DNA of 31,266 nucleotides from an uncultured Dialister sp. (GCA_934216155.1 CAKQBK010000025.1:1-31266), one strand, 5' to 3'. Shown: positions 22,153 to 30,030, numbered from the stretch's first letter. The notes: generated from the letters alone by a model not told the origin. Made by a program: numbers and translations.

Positions 22153-24624
22153 TTAAGCACGCAATGTAATTTCTGCTTCAGACAGTGCTTTGACGATGTT
22201 GTCAATCCATTTATCCACTTCTGCATCGGTCAGGGTGCGGTCGTCAGCGCGGAAGGCGAGGTTGTAGGCCATACTCTTGTAGCCTTCCTGGACTTGTTCG
22301 CCCTGATAGAGGTCGAACAGGCGGAGGTTTTCCAGATGTTTGCCTGCTGCTTTGGTGATAATGGATTCTACGTCCTGGGCGGCGTATTTCTGCGGAACCA
22401 ACATGGAGAGGTCACGAGCGGAAGCCGGGAATTTCGGAATCTTCTTGTAGTCGATGGTGGCATCGATGAATTTAATCAGGTGCGGCATATAAACGATGAA
22501 GCCGTATACGTCTTTCTTAATACCCCACTGGTCAAGAACAGCTGGATGCATTTCACCGAAAGAAGCCAAGAGGACGCCATCTTTCACGAAGTCAGCAGCA
22601 ACGCCTGGATGGAACACCGGGTACTTGGAGCGCTGGATGTCGTAGCCTTTGATACCAAGAGCGGTCAAGAGGTCTTCTACGATGGCTTTCAGGTCATAGA
22701 AGTCATATTTCCGTCCGCTATTCGGATAGCCTGCTTCTTCTGGGCTGCCGCAGAGAAGGCCGGAAACGAGGGCGTATTCGTGTGGCAGTTCGGTCAGCGG
22801 AAGTGCTTTCGGCTGGTACACGTGGCCGTATTCGAAGATGGATACCTGGTCATTTTTCTGAGACAGGTTGTAGGACAGGGTGTGCATCAGGCCGGGGAAC
22901 AGGCTGGTACGCATATCCGGGTATTCTTCAGAAATCGGGTTCAGAATCGGAATGGCGTTGTAAACTTTGTGTCCTTCTGGGAAGTTCAATTTCTTCAGAT
23001 CATTCTTATCCATGAAGCTGTAGTTTTCTACCTGAGAAAGGCCATTGGCGATGAGGGAGTCAGTGATGCGGAAGAGAGCATCGGTTTCCTTGGACATCAT
23101 GCCTTTGGCGATAGCGCTCCATGGAGTGGTGATCGGAATATTGGAGTAGCCATATACACGAGCCACTTCTTCAGCCAGGTCTGGCATGCCGTCTAAGTCG
23201 AGACGGAAGTCCGGAACAGTAACGGTCAGGTCTCCGTTATTTTCTTCAATCTGGAAATACAGATGGGTCAGGATGTCGATCATCTGGTCTTTTGGCATAT
23301 CGATGCCGATGTAGTCATTGATGGCTTTCACAGAGGTTTTGATAATCTGCGGCTCAGCTTTGACCGGGTATTCGTCCAGCATGCCAGGAGCTACGGTGCA
23401 AGCGCCCTGTTCTTCCAACAGCTGGCAGATACGGTTGATAGCCATTTCACTTCTAGCCGGGTTGATGCCTTTTTCATAGCGGCCGGAAGCTTCGGAGCGA
23501 AGGCCCAGGCGGCGGGAGGTTCTTCTGATGGAAGCACTATCAAATACAGCAGCTTCGAGGAATACGGACTTGGTGTTTTCAGTAACTTCGGAGTCAAATC
23601 CGCCCATAACGCCTGCCACGCAGGATGCGGTATCATTGCCATCAGCAATCACCAAATCAGCTACGTTCAGTTCTCTCTTCTGTTCGTCCAAAGTGGTGAT
23701 GGTTTCCCCTTCATGGGCATGGCGGCAGGTCAGAGAATGACCAGCTACTTTGTCATAGTCATAGGTGTGAAGCGGCTGACCAATTTCGAGCATCACATAG
23801 TTGGCTGCATCGACTACGTTATTGATGGGGCGAATGCCGTTGCTGCGGAGACGGTTTTCAATCCATTCTGGGGAACGGCCGATTTTTACATTTTCCAGAA
23901 GTCTGCCACAGAAGCGTTTGCAGAATTCCGGTTCAGCAATATGAACTTCGGCACGGCCTGCAATTGGCGCACCTGTTTCTTTTACGTTGATTTCCGGCAG
24001 TTTCACTTCTCTGTGGAAAATAGCCCCCACTTCGAGAGCCATACCAATCATGGAGAAGCAGTCTGCGCGGTTGGCAGTCAGTTCCATTTCATAAACCACA
24101 TCATCCAAGTCGTACAGGGTATGGAAATCTACGCCCACTGGGGTGGTTTCTGGCAGAATCATAATGCCGTCTTTGTTGACTCCCGGAAACAGGTTGTCAT
24201 CCAGACCCAGTTCGCCGCAGGAGCACATCATGCCGGCAGAAGCCACGCCTCTGAGTTTGCCCGCTTTGATTTTGGTGTCACCAAATTTCAGTCCTCCCGG
24301 TGCCTTGGCATCGTGCTTAGCCGGCACATGAGCGCCGTTCAGTGCAACCGGTACAATCTGTCCAACCGCTACGTTCTTCGCACCGGTTACAATCTGGATT
24401 GGTTCGCCCTGTCCGCAGTCAAGCTGGCAAACCACCAGGTGGTCAGCGTCTGGATGTTTTTCAATGGAAAGAATCTTTCCTGTAACGACCCCTTTAATGC
24501 CTTTGCCCGGGTAAATGACATGTTCTACAGGAATGCCATCGACGGTCAGCGTTTCCGCCATTTCTTCCGGATCCAGGCCTTTAATATCTACTAAAGTACC
24601 TAACCATTTCAAAGATACGTTCAT
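22153..24624 (-). CDS. pheT: Phenylalanyl-tRNA synthetase beta subunit
   Basis: The 823-residue product has the full bacterial PheT layout: N-terminal domain with MNVSLKWL, a tRNA-binding OB fold (about 40-155, with KHPDADHLVVCQLD and AGKLRGVASAGMMCSCGELG), a B3/B4 editing domain (about 210-395), B5 (about 405-480), a catalytic-like core (about 490-700) and a C-terminal anticodon-binding FDX-ACB domain starting near KIPKFPASARDLSMLVPQ. With PheS it forms the (alpha-beta)2 enzyme charging tRNA-Phe and editing Tyr-tRNA-Phe. A TAGGAGG site precedes the ATG. The pheS-pheT junction is normally short, but here it is 369 bp because a family B repeat lies in it. Confidence 0.98.
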   Translation of the reverse strand: MNVSLKWLGTLVDIKGLDPEEMAETLTVDGIPVEHVIYPGKGIKGVVTGKILSIEKHPDADHLVVCQLDCGQGEPIQIVTGAKNVAVGQIVPVALNGAHVPAKHDAKAPGGLKFGDTKIKAGKLRGVASAGMMCSCGELGLDDNLFPGVNKDGIMILPETTPVGVDFHTLYDLDDVVYEMELTANRADCFSMIGMALEVGAIFHREVKLPEINVKETGAPIAGRAEVHIAEPEFCKRFCGRLLENVKIGRSPEWIENRLRSNGIRPINNVVDAANYVMLEIGQPLHTYDYDKVAGHSLTCRHAHEGETITTLDEQKRELNVADLVIADGNDTASCVAGVMGGFDSEVTENTKSVFLEAAVFDSASIRRTSRRLGLRSEASGRYEKGINPARSEMAINRICQLLEEQGACTVAPGMLDEYPVKAEPQIIKTSVKAINDYIGIDMPKDQMIDILTHLYFQIEENNGDLTVTVPDFRLDLDGMPDLAEEVARVYGYSNIPITTPWSAIAKGMMSKETDALFRITDSLIANGLSQVENYSFMDKNDLKKLNFPEGHKVYNAIPILNPISEEYPDMRTSLFPGLMHTLSYNLSQKNDQVSIFEYGHVYQPKALPLTELPHEYALVSGLLCGSPEEAGYPNSGRKYDFYDLKAIVEDLLTALGIKGYDIQRSKYPVFHPGVAADFVKDGVLLASFGEMHPAVLDQWGIKKDVYGFIVYMPHLIKFIDATIDYKKIPKFPASARDLSMLVPQKYAAQDVESIITKAAGKHLENLRLFDLYQGEQVQEGYKSMAYNLAFRADDRTLTDAEVDKWIDNIVKALSEAEITLRA

Positions 24625-24659
24625 CTATGTTAACCTCCTATAAAAGTTTACTCCTATTG

Positions 24660-24990
24660 TAGTCCCCCCTTCGGGGGAAAGTGGTAGCCTTGGCTACCAA
24701 AGGGTCTGCAAGCGAACTGCATCATTAGGAGCGCAGCGACGCAAAGATGCAGTGAGACGCCATTTCGAGCGAAGCGAAGATGGCAGCTCTAGCGGGATGA
24801 AATACGATGTTTCTCCCCTCGCACTCGGTGCTGCCCGCTCCTATCGGTAAACAGGCATCAAATAGCGAGTTTACCGTGAGGAGCGGATATCACCGGGTAC
24901 GCTTGATATGTTCATGGCGAAGTATACCGCCAGTGCAGCCCCCTCTTGTATTCTCCCCCGACGGGGGAGATAGTAGCGGTGTAAACTTAC
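24660..24990. repeat. Family B 331-bp repeat, copy 1 (between pheS and pheT)
   Basis: It runs from TAGTCCCCCCTTCGGGGGA to GTGTAAACTTAC and is nearly identical to 26075-26406 in the same orientation. Internal features are a GTGGTAGCCTTGGCTACC hairpin, GCATCATTAGGAGCG and its partner, CGAGCGAAGCGAAGATGGCA, and a terminal TCTCCCCCGACGGGGGAGA hairpin. It has no ORF of note. It ends three bases from the pheS stop codon. Confidence 0.9.
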
Positions 24991-24993
24991 TTA

Positions 24994-26040
24994 TCAAAAC
25001 TGTTTCAAGAAACGAACATCATTTTCGTAGAAATTGCGCAGGTCGTCAATTCCGTAGAGCAGCATGGCGATACGTTCGATGCCCATGCCGAATGCGAAGC
25101 CGCTGACTTTGTCTGGGTCATAGCCATTGAGTTTGAGTACCATTGGATGAACCATGCCGCAGCCAAGGATTTCCAGCCAATCCGGGTCTCCCCCTTCTTC
25201 ACCGGTTCTAGCAGCGAAGGAAATATCCACTTCTGCAGATGGTTCGGTGAACGGGAAATAGGACGCACGGAAACGAATCTTTGTATCGGAGCCGAAAAGA
25301 TCTTTCAGGAAGATTTCCAGAGTGCCTTTCAGATCAGCGAATTTGATGCCCTTATCAACCACCAGACCTTCTACCTGATGGAATACCGGAGAATGGGTAG
25401 CATCGTTATCCCAGCGGAATACTTTGCCTGGCGCAATCATGCGAATTGGAGAATTCGGTTCATGCTTTCTGAGGGTTCTGGCCTGTACTGGAGATGTATG
25501 GGTACGGAGCAGAATTTCTGGTGTGATATAGAAAGAATCCTGCATGTCGCGGGCCGGATGGTCCTTCGGCAGGTTCAGACATTCAAAGTTGTAATAATCC
25601 TGTTCAATTTCAGGACCTTCTTCGACGGAGTAACCCATGCGAATGAAGGATTTCATAATTTCACGGAGAGCCTTGTCCAGCGGATGGATGTGTCCTTCCT
25701 TCTGGTGACGAGCCGGCAGGGTGATATCTACGGTTTCGCTAGCAATGCGAGAGGCCAGTCTCTTGGCTTTCAATTCTCCCATCTTATCATTGATGGCTGC
25801 TTCTACGTCAGCTCTGACCTTGTTTGCCAAAGCCCCCATGACCGGCCTTTCTTCATTGGTCAGGTCTTTCATGCCACGAAGAATCGCAGTGAGTTTCCCC
25901 TTTTTGCCCAGGAAGAAAACCTTCGTATCCTGCAGCGCTTTTTCATCTTCTGCTGCTTTGATCATCTCTGCTGCCTGGGATTCCAGGGCATTCAGGTCTT
26001 TTTCCATGTTGGCTTTCAATTCGTCCAACTTATTTTCCAT
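24994..26040 (-). CDS. pheS: Phenylalanyl-tRNA synthetase alpha subunit
   Basis: The 348-residue product has an N-terminal coiled-coil tRNA-binding arm (about 1-90) and a class II catalytic domain. Motif 2 is [18 protein letters not shown] and motif 3 is [14 protein letters not shown] near the C-terminus. Conserved [12 protein letters not shown] and the phenylalanine-pocket segment around [10 protein letters not shown] are present. It activates phenylalanine and, with PheT, charges tRNA-Phe. A TAGGAGG site precedes the ATG. It is controlled by the T-box leader upstream, although a 332-bp family B repeat now separates the leader terminator from the start codon, and a second copy follows the gene. 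Confidence 0.98.
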   Translation of the reverse strand: MENKLDELKANMEKDLNALESQAAEMIKAAEDEKALQDTKVFFLGKKGKLTAILRGMKDLTNEERPVMGALANKVRADVEAAINDKMGELKAKRLASRIASETVDITLPARHQKEGHIHPLDKALREIMKSFIRMGYSVEEGPEIEQDYYNFECLNLPKDHPARDMQDSFYITPEILLRTHTSPVQARTLRKHEPNSPIRMIAPGKVFRWDNDATHSPVFHQVEGLVVDKGIKFADLKGTLEIFLKDLFGSDTKIRFRASYFPFTEPSAEVDISFAARTGEEGGDPDWLEILGCGMVHPMVLKLNGYDPDKVSGFAFGMGIERIAMLLYGIDDLRNFYENDVRFLKQF

Positions 26041-26074
26041 TGAAAATACCTCCTATATAAGTGTAGTCATTATT

Positions 26075-26406
26075 TAGTCCCCCCATCGGGGGAAGGTGGT
26101 AGGCTTGCCTACCAAAGGGTGTGCAAGCGAACTGCATCATTAGGAGCGTCGCGACGCAAAGATGCAGTGAGACGCCATTTCGAGCGAAGCGAAGATGGCA
26201 ACTCTAGCGGTATGAAATACTTTGTTTCTCCCTTCGAACTCGGTGCTGCCCGCTCCTAGCGGTAAAAGCGATGACACTCATTGTTTTTACCGCTAGGAGC
26301 AGGTATCACCGAGTTCGTTTGCGGTGTTCATAGCGAAGTATGCCGCCAGTGCAGCCCCCTCTTGTGTTCTCCCCCGACGGGGGAGATAATAGCGGTGTAA
26401 ACTTAC
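26075..26406. repeat. Family B 332-bp repeat, copy 2 (between T-box and pheS)
   Basis: It is the same orientation and nearly the same sequence as 24660-24990, differing at scattered positions (for example in the middle around CGGTAAAAGCGATGACACTC). It starts about 35 bases before pheS and ends five bases from the T-box terminator T run, so it must be transcribed as part of the pheS 5' leader. Confidence 0.9.
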
Positions 26407-26410
26407 ATAC

Positions 26411-26626
26411 AAAAAAGACCTCACCCCCGAAGGGGCGAAGTCTCATATCCGCGGTACCACCCTAATTTGTACTCAAAAGCCATAACGCAGCCCTGCGTCC
26501 AGTCTACTCTGTTCAACCAGAAGCTCAGAAGTGAAATAAATCTCGCTCGCCCCACAGGCATCCCACCTTTTGCCCGCTCTCTTGGGAGGTTTCTCGAAAT
26601 TCTGTCTTCTTCATCGCTATAATCAT
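26411..26626 (-). promoter_or_regulatory. T-box riboswitch for pheST (phenylalanine)
   Basis: On the minus strand the T-box core AGGGTGGTACCGCGG lies at 26449-26463. It is followed by the terminator GAGACTTCGCCCCTTCGGGG...GAGGTC and TTTTTT (26411-26443). Upstream is a Stem I region starting near 26626; a TTC triplet in ATTTATTTCACTTCTG (about 26525-26545) is the likely Phe specifier. Uncharged tRNA-Phe would pair there and with the T-box bulge, stabilising the antiterminator and allowing pheST expression. Identity is supported by the downstream pheS; the fold was judged by eye. Confidence 0.93.
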
Positions 26627-26632
26627 GTGACT

Positions 26633-26660
26633 ATTGTAGCACAGGAAATGGAATTGTCAA
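26633..26660 (-). promoter_or_regulatory. Promoter of the pheST T-box transcript
   Basis: On the minus strand a consensus -35 TTGACA and a -10 TACAAT are 16 bases apart, placing the transcription start near 26626, immediately before the T-box Stem I. Confidence 0.85.
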
Positions 26661-26776
26661 GTAGTTGAACAATTACGGATTGAGTCTCCTGGTATTTATA
26701 CTGCTATCATAAGGTTCTGATAGAATGGTTATATACAAGAAGTCACCTCTATGTGAGGCAAATCCTATGCATCCCT

Positions 26777-26900
26777 ACAGAACCTTATGACCGCGGCAAT
26801 GAATCCCCAAAGTCTCAACCCAAATCACCTCCCACAGAACCTTCTGACTGCGGTAATAAATCCCTAAAGCCTCAACCCGAAACGGCTCCCACAGAACCCA
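26777..26900. repeat. 57-bp tandem repeat, about 2.2 units
   Basis: ACAGAACCTT recurs at 26777 and 26834 and ACAGAACCCA at 26891, exactly 57 bases apart. The first two full units are about 80 percent identical by eye. The unit is a multiple of three, and both strands stay open across it, but there is no ribosome binding site or recognisable product. It lies in the gene-free stretch 26661-26996 upstream of the first pilin-like gene. Confidence 0.8.
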
Positions 26901-26950
26901 TTTCTTTCCTTGCCATACTCCTATTGAGAATGGTAAAATATAGAAAAATG

Positions 26951-26963
26951 TATATAACAATCA
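26951..26963 (+). promoter_or_regulatory. Shared upstream element of pilin-like gene 1
   Basis: TATATAACAATCA occurs here, 46 bases before the start codon, and again at 27790-27802, 35 bases before the second pilin-like gene. It could include a -10 box; no consensus -35 was found. Confidence 0.45.
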
Positions 26964-26996
26964 TAAATTTTTTAATTTTCCCGAAGGAAGAGCATT

Positions 26997-27656
26997 ATGA
27001 AAAAATACAACAACCAAAAAGGACAAGATCTCATCGAATACGCACTTCTGCTCGCCATCGTTGTGGGCATTGGTTCTTTTATATACTCTGGTTCCGGCAT
27101 GAAAGATAGTATTTCCAGTATCTTTGGAAATACGTCCAACATCTTAGGCATCGCTGCTAGTGATTCGGCTAACCCATCAAAAGATACTGTAGACGATCGT
27201 AACATGAAATGGCTATTAGAGAAATTTCTTGGCTATACAACAAGCAAAGACAATGATTTTGCCGGCTATTTAGGAAATACACCCCAAAATCGCCATGGTC
27301 CAGACTTTTCAGCAGACAAACCGAACGGTTTAATCGATAGTGCTTCTGATTCAAAATTTGTAAATAAGATTGATTCTAGTATTTTGGGCGAAAATAGCAG
27401 CTGGGTATTTACTGGATACACTGATAATGGAAAAACTTACTACGGCGTCAGCATTTATGACCCGTCGAAAAATGATGGTAAAAAACTGTCTGACTTAGAT
27501 TACGGTACAACCATTACTACCGACATTTATCGTGTCGATCCCAACACAAACACAGTCGAAAAATTAACTAGTAACGCCAGCCAAACAGCAACAAAGCGCA
27601 CAGATCCAGCAACAAATAAAACATATACTGTCATTAGAGATACACCAACGACATAA
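26997..27656 (+). CDS. Flp-like (type IVb) prepilin with large C-terminal region
   Basis: The 219-residue product starts KKYNNQKGQDLIEYALLLAI. A short basic leader ends in Gly9; the mature protein would begin QDLIE, with Glu at +5, followed by a hydrophobic helix to about residue 30. This is the prepilin-peptidase substrate pattern of Flp/Tad pilins. Flp pilins are usually 50-80 residues, but here about 190 more follow: a Ser/Gly-rich linker (30-65), an Asp/Asn-rich middle and a block SSWVFTGYTDNGKTYYGVSI followed by YDPSKN and KLSDL. The C-terminal part is unrecognised. A GAAGGAAG site precedes the ATG. No Tad secretion genes are in the window. Surface or pilus role is inference; a pseudopilin-like adhesin is an alternative. 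Confidence 0.8.
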   Translation: MKKYNNQKGQDLIEYALLLAIVVGIGSFIYSGSGMKDSISSIFGNTSNILGIAASDSANPSKDTVDDRNMKWLLEKFLGYTTSKDNDFAGYLGNTPQNRHGPDFSADKPNGLIDSASDSKFVNKIDSSILGENSSWVFTGYTDNGKTYYGVSIYDPSKNDGKKLSDLDYGTTITTDIYRVDPNTNTVEKLTSNASQTATKRTDPATNKTYTVIRDTPTT

Positions 27657-27699
27657 CCATCGGTGACTAGAAATCAGAATTATGCCTCGTATTAGTACA

Positions 27700-27774
27700 T
27701 AAACCTTAAACCAATGCAACTTTCAAAACCTATTTTATATGTAGATAATGAACACGGCACGTAAACCTTAAACC
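27700..27774. repeat. Pair of TAAACCTTAAACC direct repeats
   Basis: The 13-mer TAAACCTTAAACC occurs at 27700-27712 and 27762-27774, 62 bases apart, in the short spacer between the two pilin-like genes. Each contains two AAACC half sites. They may be regulator binding sites or simple duplications. Confidence 0.5.
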
Positions 27775-27824
27775 TATAGAGCATATTTATATATAACAAT
27801 CAAACTATCAATAAAGGAATCATC

Positions 27825-28370
27825 ATGTGGAAATACAACAATCAAAAAGGACAAGACCTTATCGAATACGCCCTTCTGCTTGCCATCGTAGTAGGTATTG
27901 GCTCTTTTATATTCTCCGGTTCCGGATTGAAGGACAGTATTTCTAGCATCTTTGGAAACTCCTCTTCCCTCTTGGGCAACGTAGCCAGCGCCTCCAAGGA
28001 CCCATCGTCCAACCTATCCGGCGATGACCGAAATATGAAATGGCTAAAGGACACACTCATGGGCTATATCAATGAGAAATGGTTTCAAGACCAGGTGGGC
28101 TACGCCCTAACTACAAGAAAAGACATGGATTTTACTAAGGCAAGAGATGACAAATTCGGTGAACTCAGCGATAGTGAATCCAACTCCAATTTCATGGATA
28201 AAATTGATGATTCTTATTTGGGCGATTGCAGCTGGGTCATGACGGAATATACCGAAAACGGCAACATATACTACGGCGTCAGCATTTACGACCCATCGAA
28301 AAATGGCGGTCAGAAATTATCAGATTTGACTCCTGGACCCGAAGTATTCAGGGTGTCACAACCGATGTAA
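27825..28370 (+). CDS. Flp-like prepilin, second copy, frameshifted near its end
   Basis: The 181-residue frame starts WKYNNQKGQDLIEYALLLAI, almost identical to the first copy through residue 50, with the same Gly9 cleavage point and Glu+5. The middle is diverged, and NGNIYYGVSIYDPSKNGGQK followed by LSDL is again conserved. After LSDL it continues out of register and stops at 28370. The expected C-terminus (GVTTDVNKIDTTTGDV and onward to YNVIRGNPK) is encoded one frame away to 28495. An AAAGGA site precedes the ATG. It may be a recently disabled paralogue, a shortened functional pilin or a sequence error. It shares the TATATAACAATCA element upstream. Confidence 0.72.
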   Translation: MWKYNNQKGQDLIEYALLLAIVVGIGSFIFSGSGLKDSISSIFGNSSSLLGNVASASKDPSSNLSGDDRNMKWLKDTLMGYINEKWFQDQVGYALTTRKDMDFTKARDDKFGELSDSESNSNFMDKIDDSYLGDCSWVMTEYTENGNIYYGVSIYDPSKNGGQKLSDLTPGPEVFRVSQPM

Positions 28371-28495
28371 ACAAAATAGATACTACTACAGGCGATGTCA
28401 CTAAATATAAGAGCGACGCAAAACAAAACGTCTTTAAAAAAACAAATAATACTACTGAAACCACTTATAATGTCATTCGAGGAAATCCGAAGTAA
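28349..28495 (+). pseudogene. Out-of-frame C-terminal remnant of pilin-like gene 2
   Basis: In the -1 frame the DNA encodes QGVTTDVNKIDTTTGDVTKY and continues to TTYNVIRGNPK, which aligns with TTITTDIYRVDPNTNTVEKL...KTYTVIRDTPTT of the first copy. The stop at 28495 is six bases from a strong terminator, as expected for the original gene end. Confidence 0.75.
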
Positions 28496-28500
28496 TGAAT

Positions 28501-28560
28501 AAAAAGGGTATATAGGGTTATGATACTTCCCATAAGCACATAACCCTATATACCTTTTTT
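28501..28560. terminator. Bidirectional terminator (family H) after the pilin-like genes
   Basis: AAAAAGGGTATATAGGGTTA and TG pair with CATAACCCTATATACCTTTT and TT, a stem of about 22 bp with one bulge and a T6 tail. It directly follows the ancestral end of the second pilin gene and could also serve ispG from the opposite side. Confidence 0.85.
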
Positions 28561-28653
28561 CAAACTAAAAAGCCCCTTCCTCAGGAAGGGGCAAGCCCGC
28601 TTGCGGGCCAGGGATAGGTCGACGAAGAAGAGTTGTTGGACAAGCCATAATAG

Positions 28654-28752
28654 TAGACAGTTAACAGTTAACAGTTAACTGTTAACCAGTCCCGAATCCC
28701 TAAGGCCTAGTCACTAATCCCTAGCTACCTGTCACCAGTCCCTAGTCACTAG
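28654..28752. repeat. Heptamer arrays (ACAGTTA and family F) reaching into ispG
   Basis: Three or four tandem ACAGTTA heptamers (28657-28688, ending in their inverse ACTGTTAACC) are followed by family F units (TAGTCACTAATCCCTAG, CTGTCACCAGTCCCTAGTCA). The array runs to the ispG stop codon, so the last IspG residues (Ser-Asp-stop) are encoded by repeat units. A further hairpin element, CCCCTTCCTCAGGAAGGGG, lies at about 28573-28592. Confidence 0.72.
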
Positions 28753-29800
28753 TCTCCTCATATTTCCTAATTTCTTCCATCAGTTCATCGATGAGGCGAT
28801 CTTCCGGCACGCTGCGGAGGACTTTTCCTTTCCGGAAAATCAGTCCGCTGCCTTTACCGCCAGCGATACCGAAGTCGGCTTCTCTGGCTTCTCCCGGTCC
28901 ATTGACAGCGCAGCCCATAACGGCCACTTTGATGGGCTTTTTAAATTGCTGAATTTTTTCTTCCACAATTTTTGCCATTTCAATGAGATTCACCTGGGTG
29001 CGACCGCAAGTCGGGCAAGACACAAGCACAGGCCCATACTGCTGCATGCCACAAGAAGATAGAATTTCTTTGGCGGCTTTCACTTCTTTCAGCGGGTCAT
29101 CGGTGAGAGACACCCGAAGTGTATCACCGATACCATCCAAGAGAAGGCTTCCGATACCAATGGCAGATTTGATAGTACCTCTATAGAGAGTTCCTGCTTC
29201 GGTAACGCCTAGATGCAGCGGATAATCCACTTTTTCAGAGAGCAGTCGATTGGCTTTCACCATCATAGGCACGTCGCTGGATTTGACGGAAATCACAATA
29301 TCATGAAATCCTTCTGCTTCCAGGATGCGCACATGGGTAAGCGCCCCTTCCACCATGCCTTCCGCGGTGGGATGGCCGCCGTATTCTTTGAGAATTTCTT
29401 CTGGAAGAGATCCCGCATTGATACCGATACGGATAGGAATATGTTTTTCCTTGGCCATATCCACCACTTTAACTACGTTTTCTCGTTTGCCAATATTTCC
29501 TGGATTGATACGGAGCGCATCGATGCCCTGCTCCATGGCGGTCAGTGCCAGACGGTAATCGAAATGAATATCTGCTACCAGCGGTACATGAACCTTTTTC
29601 CGAAGTGCTCCTAGTGCCTCTGCCGCCTTCTTATCCGGCACAGCCATACGAATAATATCAGCCCCAGCAGCAGCCAAAGCATTGATCTGCGCCGCTGCCG
29701 CCTCGGTATCGATGGGGCTAAAGGTGCTCATAGACTGAATTGCAATGGGCGCGCCTCCACCGATGGTTACATTTCCAACTTTCACTTGTCTTGTATTCAT
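28742..29800 (-). CDS. ispG: 4-hydroxy-3-methylbut-2-enyl diphosphate synthase (IspG/GcpE)
   Basis: The 352-residue product has the TIM-barrel domain (about 1-245, with GAPIAIQSMS, VADIHFDYRLAL and INPGNIG) and a C-terminal Fe-S domain. The [4Fe-4S] ligands are Cys262 and Cys265 in SCPTCGRTQVN, Cys297 in GCAVNGPGEA, and Glu304. It converts MEcPP to HMBPP in the MEP isoprenoid pathway. Length and residues are complete. An AAGGAG site precedes the ATG. In many bacteria it follows dxr and rseP in one unit; rseP is present here, but a 230-bp spacer holding a family A element separates the two. Confidence 0.97.
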   Translation of the reverse strand: MNTRQVKVGNVTIGGGAPIAIQSMSTFSPIDTEAAAAQINALAAAGADIIRMAVPDKKAAEALGALRKKVHVPLVADIHFDYRLALTAMEQGIDALRINPGNIGKRENVVKVVDMAKEKHIPIRIGINAGSLPEEILKEYGGHPTAEGMVEGALTHVRILEAEGFHDIVISVKSSDVPMMVKANRLLSEKVDYPLHLGVTEAGTLYRGTIKSAIGIGSLLLDGIGDTLRVSLTDDPLKEVKAAKEILSSCGMQQYGPVLVSCPTCGRTQVNLIEMAKIVEEKIQQFKKPIKVAVMGCAVNGPGEAREADFGIAGGKGSGLIFRKGKVLRSVPEDRLIDELMEEIRKYEETSD

Positions 29801-29833
29801 AAGTTTACTCCTTATCTACTCCCCCCGTCGGGC

Positions 29834-30028
29834 AATGCTGTTAAGTTAAGCGAAATATGTGGTGATTCCTTTTGTGACAAAGTTTCTCAGGTTGCTCAGG
29901 ACTCTCAAGTTTCTCAGGTTCCCCAAATGAGATGATAACGCTAGCGTCTATCAGCGCATTCGAAGAACCTGAGCAGCCTTAGCAACTTGAGAAACCTGAG
30001 AATCCTTAGAAACCTGTGCAACCTGTAC
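29834..30028. repeat. Family A element, right end truncated or degenerate
   Basis: It begins AATGCTGTTAAGTTAAGCG, the same terminus as 8652, and about 170 bases are nearly identical to that copy, including the GACTCTCAA unit and the GATAACGCTAGCGTCTATCA centre. The right terminus (CTTAACTTAACA) is missing; extra 9-bp units (AATCCTTAG, AAACCTGTGC, AACCTGTAC) run up to the rseP stop. Confidence 0.82.
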
Positions 30029-30030
30029 TC

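Noticed and set aside
23263..24594. 443-codon open frame on the plus strand opposite pheT
   Set aside because: It is exactly antisense to conserved pheT coding sequence, has no ribosome binding site and gives a low-complexity, His/Phe-rich product. It is a shadow frame.
26753..27109. 118-codon plus-strand frame spanning the 57-bp repeats and the pilin start
   Set aside because: It has no ribosome binding site and overlaps the well-supported pilin-like gene in another frame; both strands are open over the repeat because the unit is 57 bases.
28295..28352. Programmed -1 frameshifting in the second pilin-like gene
   Set aside because: No canonical X XXY YYZ slippery site in the right phase followed by a stem was seen; an indel is simpler.
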